Origin: Vanessa cardui
Taxonomy: Eukaryota; Arthropoda; Insecta; Lepidoptera; Nymphalidae
Assembly: GCF_905220365.1 (NCBI RefSeq)
Contig: NC_061141.1
Span: 813,501-877,500 of the forward strand
Direction: 5' to 3'
DNA length: 64,000 nucleotides
Every line of letters starts with the position of its first letter. The stretch's first letter is position 1. Position numbers and translations under genes: made by a program. A model generated the notes under the pieces. The model saw nothing but the letters and a program-made list of their open reading frames with translations, did no database searches and was not told where the DNA came from. Below are positions 25,101-36,927 of the stretch, in pieces.

Positions 25101-28100
25101 TTTTTTTCTTAAAGTCGGAACATGAAGCTTGTTTGTTTAAATAATATAAACTTTGTGTGTGTGTGTGTGCGTGTGTGTGTGCGTGCGTGCGTACCGGCGA
25201 GCGCGGCGGAGTCGACGTGCGCGTTCGGTCGCGTGCGCGTGGGATCCGAACTCTCCCACCACGCCTCCTCCCTGACACAGATATACAAGTTATAGATCTT
25301 TCCCATCCACAGACAGGGAGTATTAGATCAACTGTGGAATATTTAGCCATAAAACACCAATCACCAAATTCTCAAATAATCATCATCACTATCATAATTT
25401 ACAATCAAACTTGTAGTAGTGGTAATGGGAGTACCTGGGTCCGGCGTGCTGTAACAATGTGCGCAGCTTGGCTATGCTCGCGGACAGGTCGGCCGCCTCC
25501 TCGTACTGCGGCTCCGGGGACTCCGACAGCGACTCGGGAGCGCCGCCCTCCGGCCTCCGCCCCCACGGGCCGGCACTGACGGACTGCGGCGCCGTGGTTG
25601 AGTGCTTCCGGAGACAATTGCATCGTGGATAAATGTTTAAGCCTAGATATTGCTCCTCAATAAGTTCAGTTTGATTAAATGATTAGTTAGTTAATGTTTC
25701 GTAACATAGATTTTATGACCAATCAGAACTTTCCATCACGAACAGTGACTCGAACGAACATTTCACGTCTCACTTGTAATATAATATTTTTAAATATTGT
25801 ATCTGTTATAATCGTCACCCACTTTGCAGTTAGAAAACTCACCATACTATCCTGTGAAGTGACTCTCTGCTGTTTGACTAGTGGATGAGAAGTCCCGTTT
25901 TCTTCTAAAAATATGAAATCAATTATTATTTCTAACATAATTATCTGTGCTAATACCTTAGTAAGAAAATTTGTCTATTTGTATGCACAGGATATGTATG
26001 CATAGTCGGCACTAATAAGTAATCTAATTCCAAAATCCTGGTAGAAATCTTTAAAAGAATATAACAACATAGATCCCAAAATTGGTGGTGCATTGGTGTT
26101 ATAAGGCATGGTTAATACTTGTTAGTCAAAGACTTTCGTAATCTCATATAGATGGTCCATTTGCTATTCTACTATAGTGGCAGACTATTTTAAATAAAAA
26201 TAATTACGAACTTTCTTTTTGCACCGACTACCTAATGACACCGACAGATGTCTGTTTGGAAGTCGAGATGGCCCAGTGGGGGAGTTGAGATGGCCCAATG
26301 CTTAGAACGCGTGCATCTTAACCGTTGATTGCGGGTTCAAACCCAGGCAAGCACCGCTGATTCATATGCTTAATTTGTCTTTATAATTAATCTCGTGCTC
26401 AGCGGTGAAGGAAAACATCGTGAGGAAACCTGCATGTGACAAATTTCATAGAAAATTCTGCCACATGTGTATTCCACCAACCCGCATTGGAACAGCGTGG
26501 TGGAATATGTTCCAAACCTTCTTCTCAAAGGGAGAGGAGGCCTTTAGCCCAGCAGTGGGAATTTACAGGCTGTTGTTGTTGTTGCTGATGTCTGTTTAAT
26601 AAAAATTGAATTCAGCTATGAAGCGTAACCAACCTCTGTGGTTACCAAAAGGCATGTAGGACTCCTTCACTTCCATGACGACTTCTGGCTTCTGTCTGCT
26701 CTTATGCAGATCCGAGGGTGATATTTTTTCACTGTTCTTATCCTTATGAGCTGGTGATTTTTCCTGTTTAACAATGGATGACCACAAAATATTTATAGCA
26801 GAAGTCTTACTCCGATTTTTAAATTAAGTAATGACAAATCTCTACTCTATTGGATGAAGAGGTTTTAATGACACCGCAAAAGCTATCTTTTACTTATAAA
26901 AATCTTATCCGATACTGATTCGATTGCTATATTTTTAATTTACAAAAAATACCTTTTTCCTCTCAGTTGATAAGTATTCCAAAATCTTTAACATACCTGT
27001 TTAATTTATTTACATAAGCCTAAAACTCTTTTCCATATGTATAGCATACAAACTTTCATAATCCATTAAAAGCTTTTAGGAGAATAATTTTGAAAAATCC
27101 TAAATGCATCGGTGAAGGCTGTGCTTTATATAATAATAATAATATTTATTTGCCAATAACAGTAATACATAAAATAAATGACACATACAGAGTACTTAGA
27201 AATACATTTAACAAGATAGCAGATAAATGACCCCCATTCTAAGAAAATCCTGTGTTATGGGGACATTCATCCGTACACTACGACTAATTAAGTCGACTAT
27301 GTTTTAAAAGTAAAATGTACATGTCGTATGGTAAAAGCAGATAAATATATGTATATTTTTTCATATGTCAATGAAGTCTATGAAAATACTCACTTGTGAA
27401 TCATCACTTAGTCCCGTGAATCGGAGACCCTTCTTAATACCTGCGATACCTTTATCTAGCAGACCCTCCATCATGCCCGCTGCTTCATCCTGTAGGATAA
27501 AAGTGTTACAATATTTTGTCTATTATCAACATCCATACATATAATAAAACTATAGCAATGTTTGTATGCAAATGTTTTCTTGGTATCATTTTCATTAATT
27601 ACTTCAGAAGAACATTTTGTATGATTGTCTGAGTGAGAGAAAAATTGGAATATATCCATAAATTATAATCTGTGTTAAGTTACTAAACACGTCTATTGCA
27701 CAGGACAGAAGAGACACTCAAGTGTTATTTTCTAAATAGTAAAAGGACTTACAGTAACATAACAACAATTACTTTTATTCTACATATTCTCACATATAAT
27801 TCAAGACAGACGTGAAACTTGCTATCAGACACGTTGGATTCAAATTTGACCTTGAAAGGTTAAACTCATTGCGTAAAGGAAATTCTCTTTATAACTTAAT
27901 TTCAATATGTAAATTATTTTGAGAAGATCGCAATCTAAATTGTAACGAGATAATTTTTCGTTTGAAAAGCCTAAATTTTTGTGTTACGTCAAGCGTCGCA
28001 GCTATTTTAAATCATATAATTTAATTTCAATGATGTGGACATCATCTCACACCAGACTGTTCAACTTCTTAATAGATGGCATTTTTTGGTAGTTACTTCA

Positions 28101-31100
28101 TGAATTGAATGATTTATTTTTCCATTAACATTAACCCATAAATAATTTTTGCCAGACTATATCGTTTCTCTTTAAAGGATAATAACAAATATATGATTTA
28201 TTTTAAATACCGTCTAATGTTCCTATTAGTATAGATTGTTGTGTCAAATTTAGTAATTAAAAAATATCGAAGCGTTTATTAAAGTGAAATTCTATAAACG
28301 CCTTACACACACCATGCTCTTGGAATGGAAGATACAGTGACTCCAAAACCACACACAAACATACATAAGGACACTCACACAAGTTGAAGTCATTGGAAGT
28401 CAAACAAAGCGAGAAAGACCATAAACATGCAACATGCATCGTGAAATATACCATATTTTATATCTTACTTACATCATTTGTTGTTTACTGAAAGATATTC
28501 AATAAAATGAAAGATTTATTTATACTCTTGTTTTCAAGGTAGAAACATATTGCAAATTATTTTTAGGGTATTTATACATTAATAAAAAGGCTTAATTTAA
28601 TTATACTAGTGTTAACTTTATTTTTCTAGTGACGTCATAATACTGAGTGATCATTTTGCTAGCAATCTACATAACCACTGGGTCAGAACGCTTATGTTCC
28701 AAGCCTTCTCCTCAAAGGGAGAGGAGGCCTTAGCCCTGTTATCTGTACGGGAAATATTATCGTTCACAACTGTTTGCAGCTCAAGTGCAAAATCCTAATC
28801 CGATGGGGCGCCAGTTCGATACGTCCTTGTTCCGGAACACTGGAGTGTACTCACTTCAAACTTCCAGAATCTGGGCTGCTACTGCGGATTTTTCGCCGGA
28901 TTACACCCATCAACTTCCTAACTTGTTCACTTCCAGGCATATAAAAGTATTTATATCCCTATATACGAACATGATTTTGTATTTTTGAATGTCGAAAAAG
29001 TAACTACTGAGTTTCTTGACGTTTCTTCTCGGTAGAATCTGCATTCCGAAGCGGTGGTAGCTTCACTTAATATAGTTTGTTAATGACGATTCCAAAAGTG
29101 CTTTTAAAAGTATTCTTGAATGAAGTGTATATTGATTTTGAATGGCCCGAGATAATGCACTATCTTCATCAATTTTGTCGTGATTTGGTAAATTTAATTA
29201 TGTGAGTAAACATTACATGTTAAAAGTGCAATTCGTTTAAGAATAATATTCATGCAATCGTGAAAGTGATTTAGTTATTATTGTTGTAATAAATTGTTCC
29301 AAATTCGAACGAAAACCAAAATCTGTGGTAACAGATAAAAAATATTCCATAATTATATACAATTTGTGAACAAAGCTGTTTTCTTTGCCTCTTCCTGTTT
29401 ATTTAGGTTATGTTAAATGTGAAGCGGTTTAAAAATATGATATAGGTATGCAGTAAGCAGAAAGATCGTGCAAGAGACATACACTGGAATGTTTGCGGGG
29501 CACATCTATGTATAATGGGACCTGCAGGTCTCCTATCTTGGTCTTGGCGTGGTGCACGGTGGTCTGGATGTCTTTCAGCAAGGCTTCCGTGGGCTTCGGA
29601 CTTGTTTCCTTCTTGGAATCCTTGCCAGTATCTGGGTCAGATTCTATGGTGTCTTCTTCGCCTAGAATATTTTTCTTACATTATGCACATAACGTAAACT
29701 AAAATTTTACGATAAATATTGACACTTATAAAATATTTAATACATACAAGCACCAGTAAATATTCGTCTTAATTAGTGTTTATAATTCATTTCGTACTCG
29801 ACGGTGAAGGAAAAAATCGTGAGGAAACCTATGTGTCTAATTTCATAGAAATTGTGTCACATGTGTAAACCGCATTGGAACAGCGCGGTGGTAATATATG
29901 ACTATTCCACCAAACCTTTTCTTCAAAGGGAGAGGAGACCTTAGACCAGCAGTGGGAAATTTACAGGTTATTGTTGTTGAAAATATAAATAAAATAACGC
30001 ACATGCAAAGGCGTAGAGAGCGCCACTAGAAAGGGGATAATGCCGATAATGGAAAGCGTCATGACGTGATATCATTATCATTAATATCTAACTAGTTTTG
30101 GCACGCTAATTATCTTTTAGTTACAAAATCTTGAGTTTCATATCAAACTGCCAAACAGCATTACAGACAGACAGAGTTATTATAGTTATAATATTACTAT
30201 AGATTATCCAATAGGGAAGATGCAATATTTTATTTTTGTGTTTATTTTAAAGAACGTCCCACATGATAAACCACAAGTATATTAAAAATCCAAAACACTC
30301 TAATTTATTGCAAAAAAATGCGTTTTCAAAATGTCAATTTAAATTTTCGCGCGAAAACGGATCTATATTTCGTATGACGTCACTCCTGTCTGTCACTGGC
30401 CCATTGATTGATTTGGATTCTGGATTCTGGATTTCATACTTATGCATTTTTTCTCGACTTTTGAGATACTTTTTGTTTAAATTTAAAACGGACTACTCGA
30501 TACACCGAAAAAAGCCGTATGACGTATGTTTTGTGCCAATGTGTTCATCTACTTTAACAAAGTGTTCAAAAAAATGGTTTTTGAGTGGACCCTCTGACAC
30601 AAAACTGAGCATAAAGTGGTTTCAAGCTGAAAAAAGGAATCTGGAGTCTGCTTTGAGAAACCCAACTTCCATTTTTATTCGAAATACGCAATTAATTTTC
30701 GTTTCAATAAATAACACAAATAAGTAGTCATAACAGGAGTGACATCACTAAACACTAATTAGTGTTTTGAAAAAAGTTCCGTTTTAAGTTACTTTAATTA
30801 TTTTTAGGAAAATTATATCAAATATAAACATTGCTGGGGTCTATCTTTTATACTTTTTTAACATTTTAATAGCAAAATTGTCATAAATATTATATTTGCA
30901 TGTTCCCAATTGTACTAAAATATTTTACTCTCCTAAATACACAATAGCAACTGGATTAGTTAATATTGGTATTTAAACATATATGTATATCAACTATATT
31001 AAAAAGGTTAACATACCAAACCACAGTGGTTGTGGGGATGCATCCCGCATCTTGGGACTTTGTTCAGCTTCCTCATGACCCCAGAGCCGGCTGAGGGTCA

Positions 31101-32714
31101 TCTCATCCAGACTAGCCAGCAGATCCTGACCAACACTGATGCACTGTAAGTCCATATCAGTGTCCCAAGTTTTGACACTGCCTGAAATGTATATCATCAT
31201 CATTACATAGTATAAAATTAAGTTGCTTACCGCTGTCTGCCCCTATGTATGCTTAGAACTTTAAAATTATCTAACAGATTTTGATGCAGATTTTTTTATT
31301 GATAGAGTGATTCAAGAGGAAGGTTTTTGTATATAATACATAACACATGAAGTTTCTAATGTGGTGGTGTAAATAAACAAATTCTGTAGTATATTTAGTA
31401 TCAGTATTGCACCCATGCAAAGCTGTGGTGTGGTGGGTAGTTTGTATTTGTATAAAAATTTTATGATTAATAACTTCTTGTATATTCATTTCTTATATAC
31501 CTTCAATAATTCTGTCATATATCTTCACTTCATTCCTTCCCTGCCTACCTCTTCGTTGTCTCAAGACTGCTGCAGGTTTTATTTCCAATGGCTCACTCCC
31601 TTCCACAGCCTTCTCAAGCTCAGGCTTGTCGTCTTTAGCTTCCCCATTTGTATTATTCTGAATCATTGGTGAAACATTCTTCTTTACAATTTTTGGACTA
31701 GATTTAACTTGAACTTCAGAAGGCTCTTGTTTTATATATTCTTGCTTTATAGGTTTTGCTTCTTTAACTTCCACAGGGGGCTCACTGGCTGGCTTTTCTT
31801 CAGAAATTTTATCTTGTACTTCGAGCAGAGAGAGTAATCTATCATTTAGCCATACTGGGTCAGATATTGTGTTGTCAATTAAATTATCTAGCTTTTTAGC
31901 AAGAATCCTGATGAGCAGCTCGGAGTATGGAGTGTCCCATAACTCCCAGGGTACTAATTCTTTGAGAATAATTCTCAACACATCAGTGCAATGGTCGGCT
32001 GTTACTGGCTTCTTGTTGTTAAATACTGGATGTATCTTCTTGTATAGTACTTCTATTGAGCTGTCAGGGTTCGATTCTTGTCTTTTTAAAGCTTTTTTAT
32101 ATTCTTTCAAGTGAGTTATAAATATGGCACAAGTATCTACATATACATCTTTGGTTTCTATTTTATTACATATCTAAAAAAAGAAATATCTTAATATAGA
32201 AAAAAAAACTTTTTATATGTATCATTCCATTCTAACATTTCAAGAACTGAAAATTTACCTGAAACGTTTTGGCAATCATTTGATCCAACATTTGCTTGCA
32301 CGCAAATGGAAAACCAATTTCTTGCGAAATATACGTCATGTACCACGACGAAACCAACTTCTTTTCCAATACCGACGTTATCACACTTAGTTCATTCGTA
32401 TCATATTCTTTAGTTTGTTCATTTACGCCCTTCTTTGGAATTTTCGGTAAAACATCGGTAAGGAATGATAAGAACGGATATTTCTTTAAAATAATTTCTA
32501 TGTCATACTTCAAGGGTTTATTGAGGTGAAGTAACCATTGTATAAATTTAAAACTGCCGAACACAGACCCAATAAACAACAATAAAAGATAAATTATGAA
32601 CCAAATTCCAGTAATAGGCGATATATTTGTGACATAGTTTAATAAAATACATATGACTGTGCCACTACAAGATATTATTGTTACAGTTTCAAGTAAATTT
32701 CTTTTCAGCAACAT
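19111..32714 (-). CDS. PXA/Nexin_C sorting nexin, SNX19-like, no visible PX domain
   Basis: Exons in coding order: 32259-32714, 31501-32173, 31017-31181, 29483-29661, 27394-27489, 26634-26763, 25435-25642, 25195-25271, 24392-24464, 22789-22915, 21474-21597, 19950-20123, 19111-19280. All phases close: 883 codons plus stop, using the nearest copy of the triplicated last exons. Residues 1-65 hold two hydrophobic helices (one is IWFIIYLLLLFIGSVFGSF), then a PXA domain over exons 1-2 (VLRIILKELVPWELW, ISDPVWLNDRLLSLL). The middle is low-complexity linker. The C-terminus fits Nexin_C: RLDKLFQRTVTGVFNSIKTA, then VRLVVSSFSHKEVNKDVIFR. Relatives (SNX13/14/19/25) are ER-anchored membrane-contact proteins that normally carry a PX domain between PXA and Nexin_C; I find none. 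The RLDK...SIKTA segment resembles SNX19 most. Family assignment is firm, the SNX19 label is inference. Confidence 0.75.
20755..21432 (+). mobile_element. MITE family 1, copy in unit 3
   Basis: Copy of 9923-10600 carried along by the tandem duplication. Confidence 0.7.
22341..22652 (-). mobile_element. SINE family A, unit 3, with target-site duplication
   Basis: Same insertion as in units 1 and 2 but diverged. Here it keeps both flanking duplicates: CTACAATGTAC at 22331 and again just after 22652. This shows the original insertion boundaries, which are lost on one side in units 1 and 2. Confidence 0.85.
22930..23165 (-). mobile_element. SINE family C (tRNA-derived)
   Basis: On the minus strand a tRNA-like head with box A TGGTCGAGTGG and box B GGTTCGATTCCC, body ending near ATTGGGATCAGAGTAATG and an ATT-rich tail. 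In sorting-nexin intron 9. Five copies in this window all have this orientation. Confidence 0.85.
23205..23310 (+). repeat. Direct repeat, left copy
   Basis: About 105 bp containing TCATTACTTATTGGGATATC, repeated with few changes at 23690-23795. The two copies flank the SINE-B at 23327-23622. Confidence 0.75.
23327..23622 (+). mobile_element. SINE family B
   Basis: Nearly full copy from GGTGGTAGGGCTTTGTGCAA to GTCCGCCACACTATATTA and an A-rich tail. Confidence 0.8.
23690..23795 (+). repeat. Direct repeat, right copy
   Basis: Partner of 23205-23310. The sequence following it to 24060 is AT-rich intron with nothing recognised. Confidence 0.7.
24060..24358 (-). mobile_element. SINE family B
   Basis: Reverse-oriented copy; ends at 24358 only 34 bp from sorting-nexin exon 9 (24392-24464). 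Confidence 0.8.
26257..26586 (+). mobile_element. SINE family A with duplicated head
   Basis: The tRNA-like head occurs twice in a row (GAGATGGCCCAGTGG at 26265, GAGATGGCCCAATGC at 26287), followed by the normal body and (TTG)n tail. Flanked by GATGTCTGTTT at 26246 and 26587, a target-site duplication. Inserted just downstream of sorting-nexin exon 6. Confidence 0.85.
28690..28760 (+). repeat. SINE family A remnant
   Basis: Only the CCTTCTCCTCAAAGGGAGAG segment is left. The surrounding intron (27490-29482) is otherwise AT-rich; I searched it for PX-domain exons and saw none. Confidence 0.5.
28980..29135 (+). repeat. LINE 3'-end repeat
   Basis: GTAACTACTGAGTTTCTTG, then the AAGCGGTGGTAGCTTCACTT block, ending TGAATGAAGTGTATATTGA. 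Sequence upstream to about 28780 may belong to the same element. Confidence 0.6.
29790..29980 (+). mobile_element. SINE family A, 5'-truncated
   Basis: Lacks the tRNA-like head; starts at the CATTTCGTACTCGACGGTG part and runs to a short TTGTTG tail. Diverged. Confidence 0.65.
30480..30725 (+). pseudogene. THAP-domain fragment, probably transposase-derived
   Basis: Part of a 154-codon open frame (30263-30727) antisense in sorting-nexin intron 3. The segment YDVCFVPMCSSTLTKCSKKW followed by KLSIKWFQAEKRNLESALRN resembles the zinc-coordinating start of a THAP domain (C-x2-VP-x-C pattern). The second half of the C2CH motif is missing and the frame ends soon after. THAP domains occur in P-element-type transposases and host proteins derived from them; this looks like a remnant. 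Homology is by eye only. Confidence 0.4.
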
Positions 32715-33331
32715 TTCTAGTAGTATTTTTTAAGTAATTAGTTATTGGATCAATAAAATAATTTGTTTTGATACAATTTTAGGCCGTCAGGCGTCAATAA
32801 ACATTGATTGACGTCAATGTCAAACATATGACTTTAATAGTGATTTTTTTTTGCTTTTTTCTTTCCTTAGAGGGAAAAGGCAAAGGTATTACACCGTACA
32901 GCCAAGTCTTTTGTAATTTTTATTCATATTCAATTAAATTGTAAGGCATAAAGCCATGTCTTCCGTTTTACTTTAATAGTGAATTGAATAACAACATAAC
33001 TATAGCTGAATTCGTTCAGAAATTGTACATAATAACAAAAAATAATTGGGAATAATTCTAAAATTTAAAAAGTCTATTTGAATACCACATTTAATTTATA
33101 TATTTCTAATATTTATTAAAATAATTAATGGAAACTCTTTATATTTCATTAAAACGTTACTTTTTAATGTTTCTCTGACAGCTGTGTCCTTGATTTCCGG
33201 TTTTATCTGTACACTGAACACATGTCAATACATAATATTGTCTAATGTCACATTGTGAATTGTGTGATGTGTCACGTCATTAAGCCAGAATAAAAAGCTG
33301 TGTACTTCTTAGCAAAGTTAATATTTTCAAA
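32715..33331. promoter_or_regulatory. Divergent promoter region, sorting nexin (-) and Ufm1 (+)
   Basis: 617 bp between the two start codons, AT-rich, no coding potential and no clear TATA box. The two genes are transcribed away from each other, so both promoters must lie here. Confidence 0.5.
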
Positions 33332-35620
33332 ATGTAAGTGATTATTTTAACAGCACATACAATATTTATGTTATAACTATGTTTTACCAAGAACTTTTGT
33401 TTAAGGTCTAAAGTGACTTTCAAGATTACGCTGACATCGGATCCTAAACTTCCCTTTAAAGTGTAAGTCTTAATCAACATTCAAAAATAATTAAGTAAAA
33501 CCCATTTATGTGACTTCAACGTAGAAAAACATTTTCAAATTACGAGTTACTGAGTTTTTGCCATGCATTTCAACTAGTTGAAAATTACTTTTTATTCGGC
33601 AGATGCTGAGAAATTGTGGGTTCTGCGTTGAAGTTACATCGTTCTGGTGATGGAAACGTTTGTGGTGCAAGAGTTTCTCGACTTTTTCCAAAACTTCATT
33701 AACTTATGTCTGAAACACGATTGGCCAAGTGACCATACAACACCAGAAGAATTCAGAAATGCCTTTTTAATTTCCCAACACATAGAAAAATGTTTAGACA
33801 AGTTCCACAAACGCTCTCTTATTGATGAATTATTATCCTCAATAAATAAAAAACAAAATACATCGAGCTTGTTTTTAAAAAAATGCTTTTCTGATCCGCC
33901 AAAATACATTTTAAAGAAAATATTTAATTCCTCAATAAATATCACCCAAGTAAATGTAGGGATCACAATTTTTCTCGATCTATTTTCTGAGCAGAAACTT
34001 GAGGATTATTTGTCTGATTTAATGTTGGAAGCTGCATCAAAGGAGACTCTGCTAAAGAATCTCAAAACTGAGATACCAAATGAGGTTTTATTAGATTTAA
34101 AAAGTAAATTTCTTCTATCAGAACTTAAAGATACAGATAATGCAAAGATAATTATAGAAAACTTTTCAAATACAGATAATGATATGGATATGTTAGTACG
34201 GAGTTTATTGTGTAAAGATTTTAAATATGCGCAAGGCGTAGATGTACTTTCCAAAGCATTTGAAAGTTACATGAAGATTAGAAGTGCTTCAAGAAAAAGC
34301 TTTTGGAAGTTATTGTTTACTATAAATGAAGACAATTTTTTACAATTGTGCCTTAATCATGGTGATATATTTAAATTAATATCTAAAGCTTTAATTGACA
34401 GTGGGAAATTGGTTAGGGAAAATATGTCAATGGATTATTTTTATATTGAACTCACTTATTCCGAGCTGCAGTCAATATCACAAACTATATGTAAGAATGA
34501 AAATTTAAAATTAGATTTTTTAGATCAAGTTTTGGAAAGCAATGAAGATTTCACATTTTGGAATAATTTTATGTCTTAAATTATGCAAAAAAAGTAATTA
34601 AAATGTAAATGTTATAATTTTATTGAATTAAAAAATTATCTAACATATTTGTTTTTTTATAACTCAGTATAATTTTGTTTATTCTTATTTGTTACTGTGA
34701 ATACTTTTACAATAATTTTAAGGTGGCAGGCAACACACAAAATAAAATTTTAATATGAATTGGTTGTAAAATTAATGAAGTTTTTTTACATATATATATA
34801 GAATTGAAGTAAATTAGCAATTATCATTATCATATATTTCGTGTCATCTAGATCTAATATTAAATTATATTACCGATATTGAGAATTTTAAATTATACTA
34901 GCTTACACATAAATTTAAGTATAAAAAAGAGGATATAAAATAAAGGAATAGTGGATGTTACCTATCTACAATCCACCACCAAGAATTTTGTGATGATCCA
35001 CTCATAAAATCAAAATATTAATAAAAAAACATTAAATTCCTTCACAGACTCAGTGTACCAGAAGCGACACCTTTTACTGCAGTACTAAAATTCGCGGCAG
35101 AAGAATTTCGAGTGGACCCTGCCACTAGCGCCATAATCACTGATGATGGTATCGGCATCAACCCTCAGCAGACAGCGGGTAATCTATCTGAGTACTTTAT
35201 TTGAAGTATAATCTCCAATTTTTATTTAATACTCAAAAACAAATTAAAAAAATTGTGTAAATTGATTGAAATCGAAAATACAGTCTTTTAGAAAATGGGG
35301 CAAATTCAGAAATACTTTAAATGCTGATGGGTTGGGTAATTTCATAATAAGACTATCTAACTAACTAGCTATAGTCTAGAGACCTAAATATAGCCTAGAT
35401 AGGTATATCACCAGTATACCTGCATGTCATATGTTTGTGGTCTAGTCTGTATTAATCAGTTTTGTGTGAATGTTAATAGCATGATAAGGGCCCCCTGTAT
35501 TCTCACTGCTGCTATTGAAAAGTAACTTCTGTTTATTTTTTTTCAGGAAATGTCTTCCTCAAGCACGGATCTGAACTGAGGTTAATACCTAGAGACAGAG
35601 TGGGTACAACACTTTCTTAG
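33332..35620 (+). CDS. Ufm1: Ubiquitin-fold modifier 1 precursor
   Basis: Small ubiquitin-like protein attached to targets by UBA5, UFC1 and UFL1, acting mainly at the ER and on ribosomes. Exons 33332-33333, 33406-33462, 35048-35178, 35547-35620; 87 codons plus stop. Exon 1 carries only the A and T of the start codon: AT is followed by GTAAGT, and the next exon begins with G then TCTAAAGTGACTTTC, giving MSKVTFKITLTSDPKLPFKV. The rest (LSVPEATPFTAVLKFAAEEF, TSAIITDDGIGINPQQTAGN, HGSELRLIPRDRVG) is nearly identical to animal UFM1. The mature C-terminal glycine (residue 83) is followed by TTLS, which a UFM1 protease must remove; human UFM1 has two extra residues. Poly(A) signals lie near 35778 and 35865. 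Identification is certain. Confidence 0.96.
33650..34579 (+). CDS. FANCF-like helical protein, nested in a Ufm1 intron
   Basis: Intronless 309-codon frame inside Ufm1 intron 2 (33463-35047), same strand. The ATG at 33650 is chosen because it is the first in frame; the upstream in-frame codon is GTG. No domain is obvious. The protein is rich in Leu, Lys, Phe and Asn and looks all-helical. Three stretches can be laid against vertebrate FANCF from memory: the start (METFVVQEFLDFFQNFI, then a Trp and a TPEEFRNAFLISQHIEKCL helix), a middle SFWKLLFTINEDNFLQ segment, and the end (ICKNENLKLDFLDQVLESNE, ending FTFWNNFM). FANCF is an adaptor of the Fanconi-anaemia core complex. Length fits roughly (human protein 374 residues). 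Assignment is tentative; the frame itself is convincing because it is long for such AT-rich intron sequence. AATAAAA motifs follow the stop. Confidence 0.45.
   Translation: METFVVQEFLDFFQNFINLCLKHDWPSDHTTPEEFRNAFLISQHIEKCLDKFHKRSLIDELLSSINKKQNTSSLFLKKCFSDPPKYILKKIFNSSINITQVNVGITIFLDLFSEQKLEDYLSDLMLEAASKETLLKNLKTEIPNEVLLDLKSKFLLSELKDTDNAKIIIENFSNTDNDMDMLVRSLLCKDFKYAQGVDVLSKAFESYMKIRSASRKSFWKLLFTINEDNFLQLCLNHGDIFKLISKALIDSGKLVRENMSMDYFYIELTYSELQSISQTICKNENLKLDFLDQVLESNEDFTFWNNFMS
34580..35047 (+). other. Remainder of Ufm1 intron 2
   Basis: Strongly AT-rich, several AATAAA-like signals that could end the nested transcript. Nothing else recognised. Confidence 0.4.
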
Positions 35621-35980
35621 ACAAATTCAGATCAAACATTCCTCTCAAATTTTTGTATTACGACTTTGGATACAACTCACAAATGGACAACTCAATCTGA
35701 ATCCCAAAAAATAACATAAAATTAAAAAAAGAAACATTGCTTCGTAATTTTTTTTTAATTGATGAAATTGTTTCAAATAAAAACTTCCTCGTAACCAAGG
35801 TCAGAGCTTGTTATGATAATTTAAGAATAATTTTATATACTGATGTATATTTTTATGTTATAAATAAATGTTTTTATATAAAAAAGTAAATAAAAAACGC
35901 CACAAAACTTTGGTAAAATTTATTTCGTTATTAAGCTTAAAACTAATGGAAAGTGTAAACAATGCTATCGCTGGCTTTGT

Positions 35981-36890
35981 TTAGTCTAATCTTACTAAAG
36001 GCTCCGTTGCTCTTAGGAATGCTTTTTCAAACTCTTTCTCAGAAAAACGATCCACAGACGCTCTGAAAAAAATCATCAATTTTCATATTATGCATAGTAT
36101 TAAATACTATAATAATTTGTGCATTATTTAATAAATTTTATCAATTAATTGAGCATTTGGCATTAGCATAAGTTGTATTATAACAGAGTTGATTCAAAAT
36201 TATTCTATTTTAGTTGACAATATTTATTATCTGGCTAAAAATATATAACTTTGAATTAACATGTTATAATTAAAATAGATTAAACATAGATAAACAAGCC
36301 GGTGAATAGTAAATAGTTTATAATGCAATCCAACTTTAGTAATTGATTGCTGAAATGTAACAAATCTATTTCCATATTAAACATATCGATCACAAATTTA
36401 TTTTTAAAATACGTAACAACAGATAAATTAATTTTTGTTGCCTCTAATGTCATTGTGAAGGCTATTTAGACGGTTGAAATTGTTAACAATTTAGAGTCTG
36501 ATCAACTAAAATAGACTCGTGGGGAGCTAAAGCATCATAATAAACAGTTATCACTCTCACCTCGCTGCCTCTATGATCCTCTTCTTCTCGTCCGTGGGCA
36601 TTGCGATGACTTCCAGGATGGCACGCGCGTACTCGTCGGGCTCGGACGCCAGGAATCCCGTCCGGGAGCCCTCCGACGTCTCGATGATGTCAGCCAGCGG
36701 CCCGCCCGAGCGGTGCGCGATGGTGATGAGCCCGGCCGCCATGCACTCCACCACGCCTGCGGAGCGTGGCTGGGTCAGTGGCGTGTGTGTGTGGGGGGAG
36801 GGGGGGAGAGGGGATTGGGTGGGGGGGGCGTGTGTCGCACCGATGCCGAAGTGTGTGTGTGGGTGGGGTGTGTGTGTGTGTGTGTGGGTG

Positions 36891-36927
<37 letters not shown>

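Noticed and set aside
25157..25579. 140-codon plus frame with Cys/Val repeats
   Set aside because: Antisense shadow of a GT microsatellite and two sorting-nexin exons.
33647..33649. GTG as start of the FANCF-like gene
   Set aside because: Non-ATG start is unlikely in an animal gene, and an ATG follows immediately.
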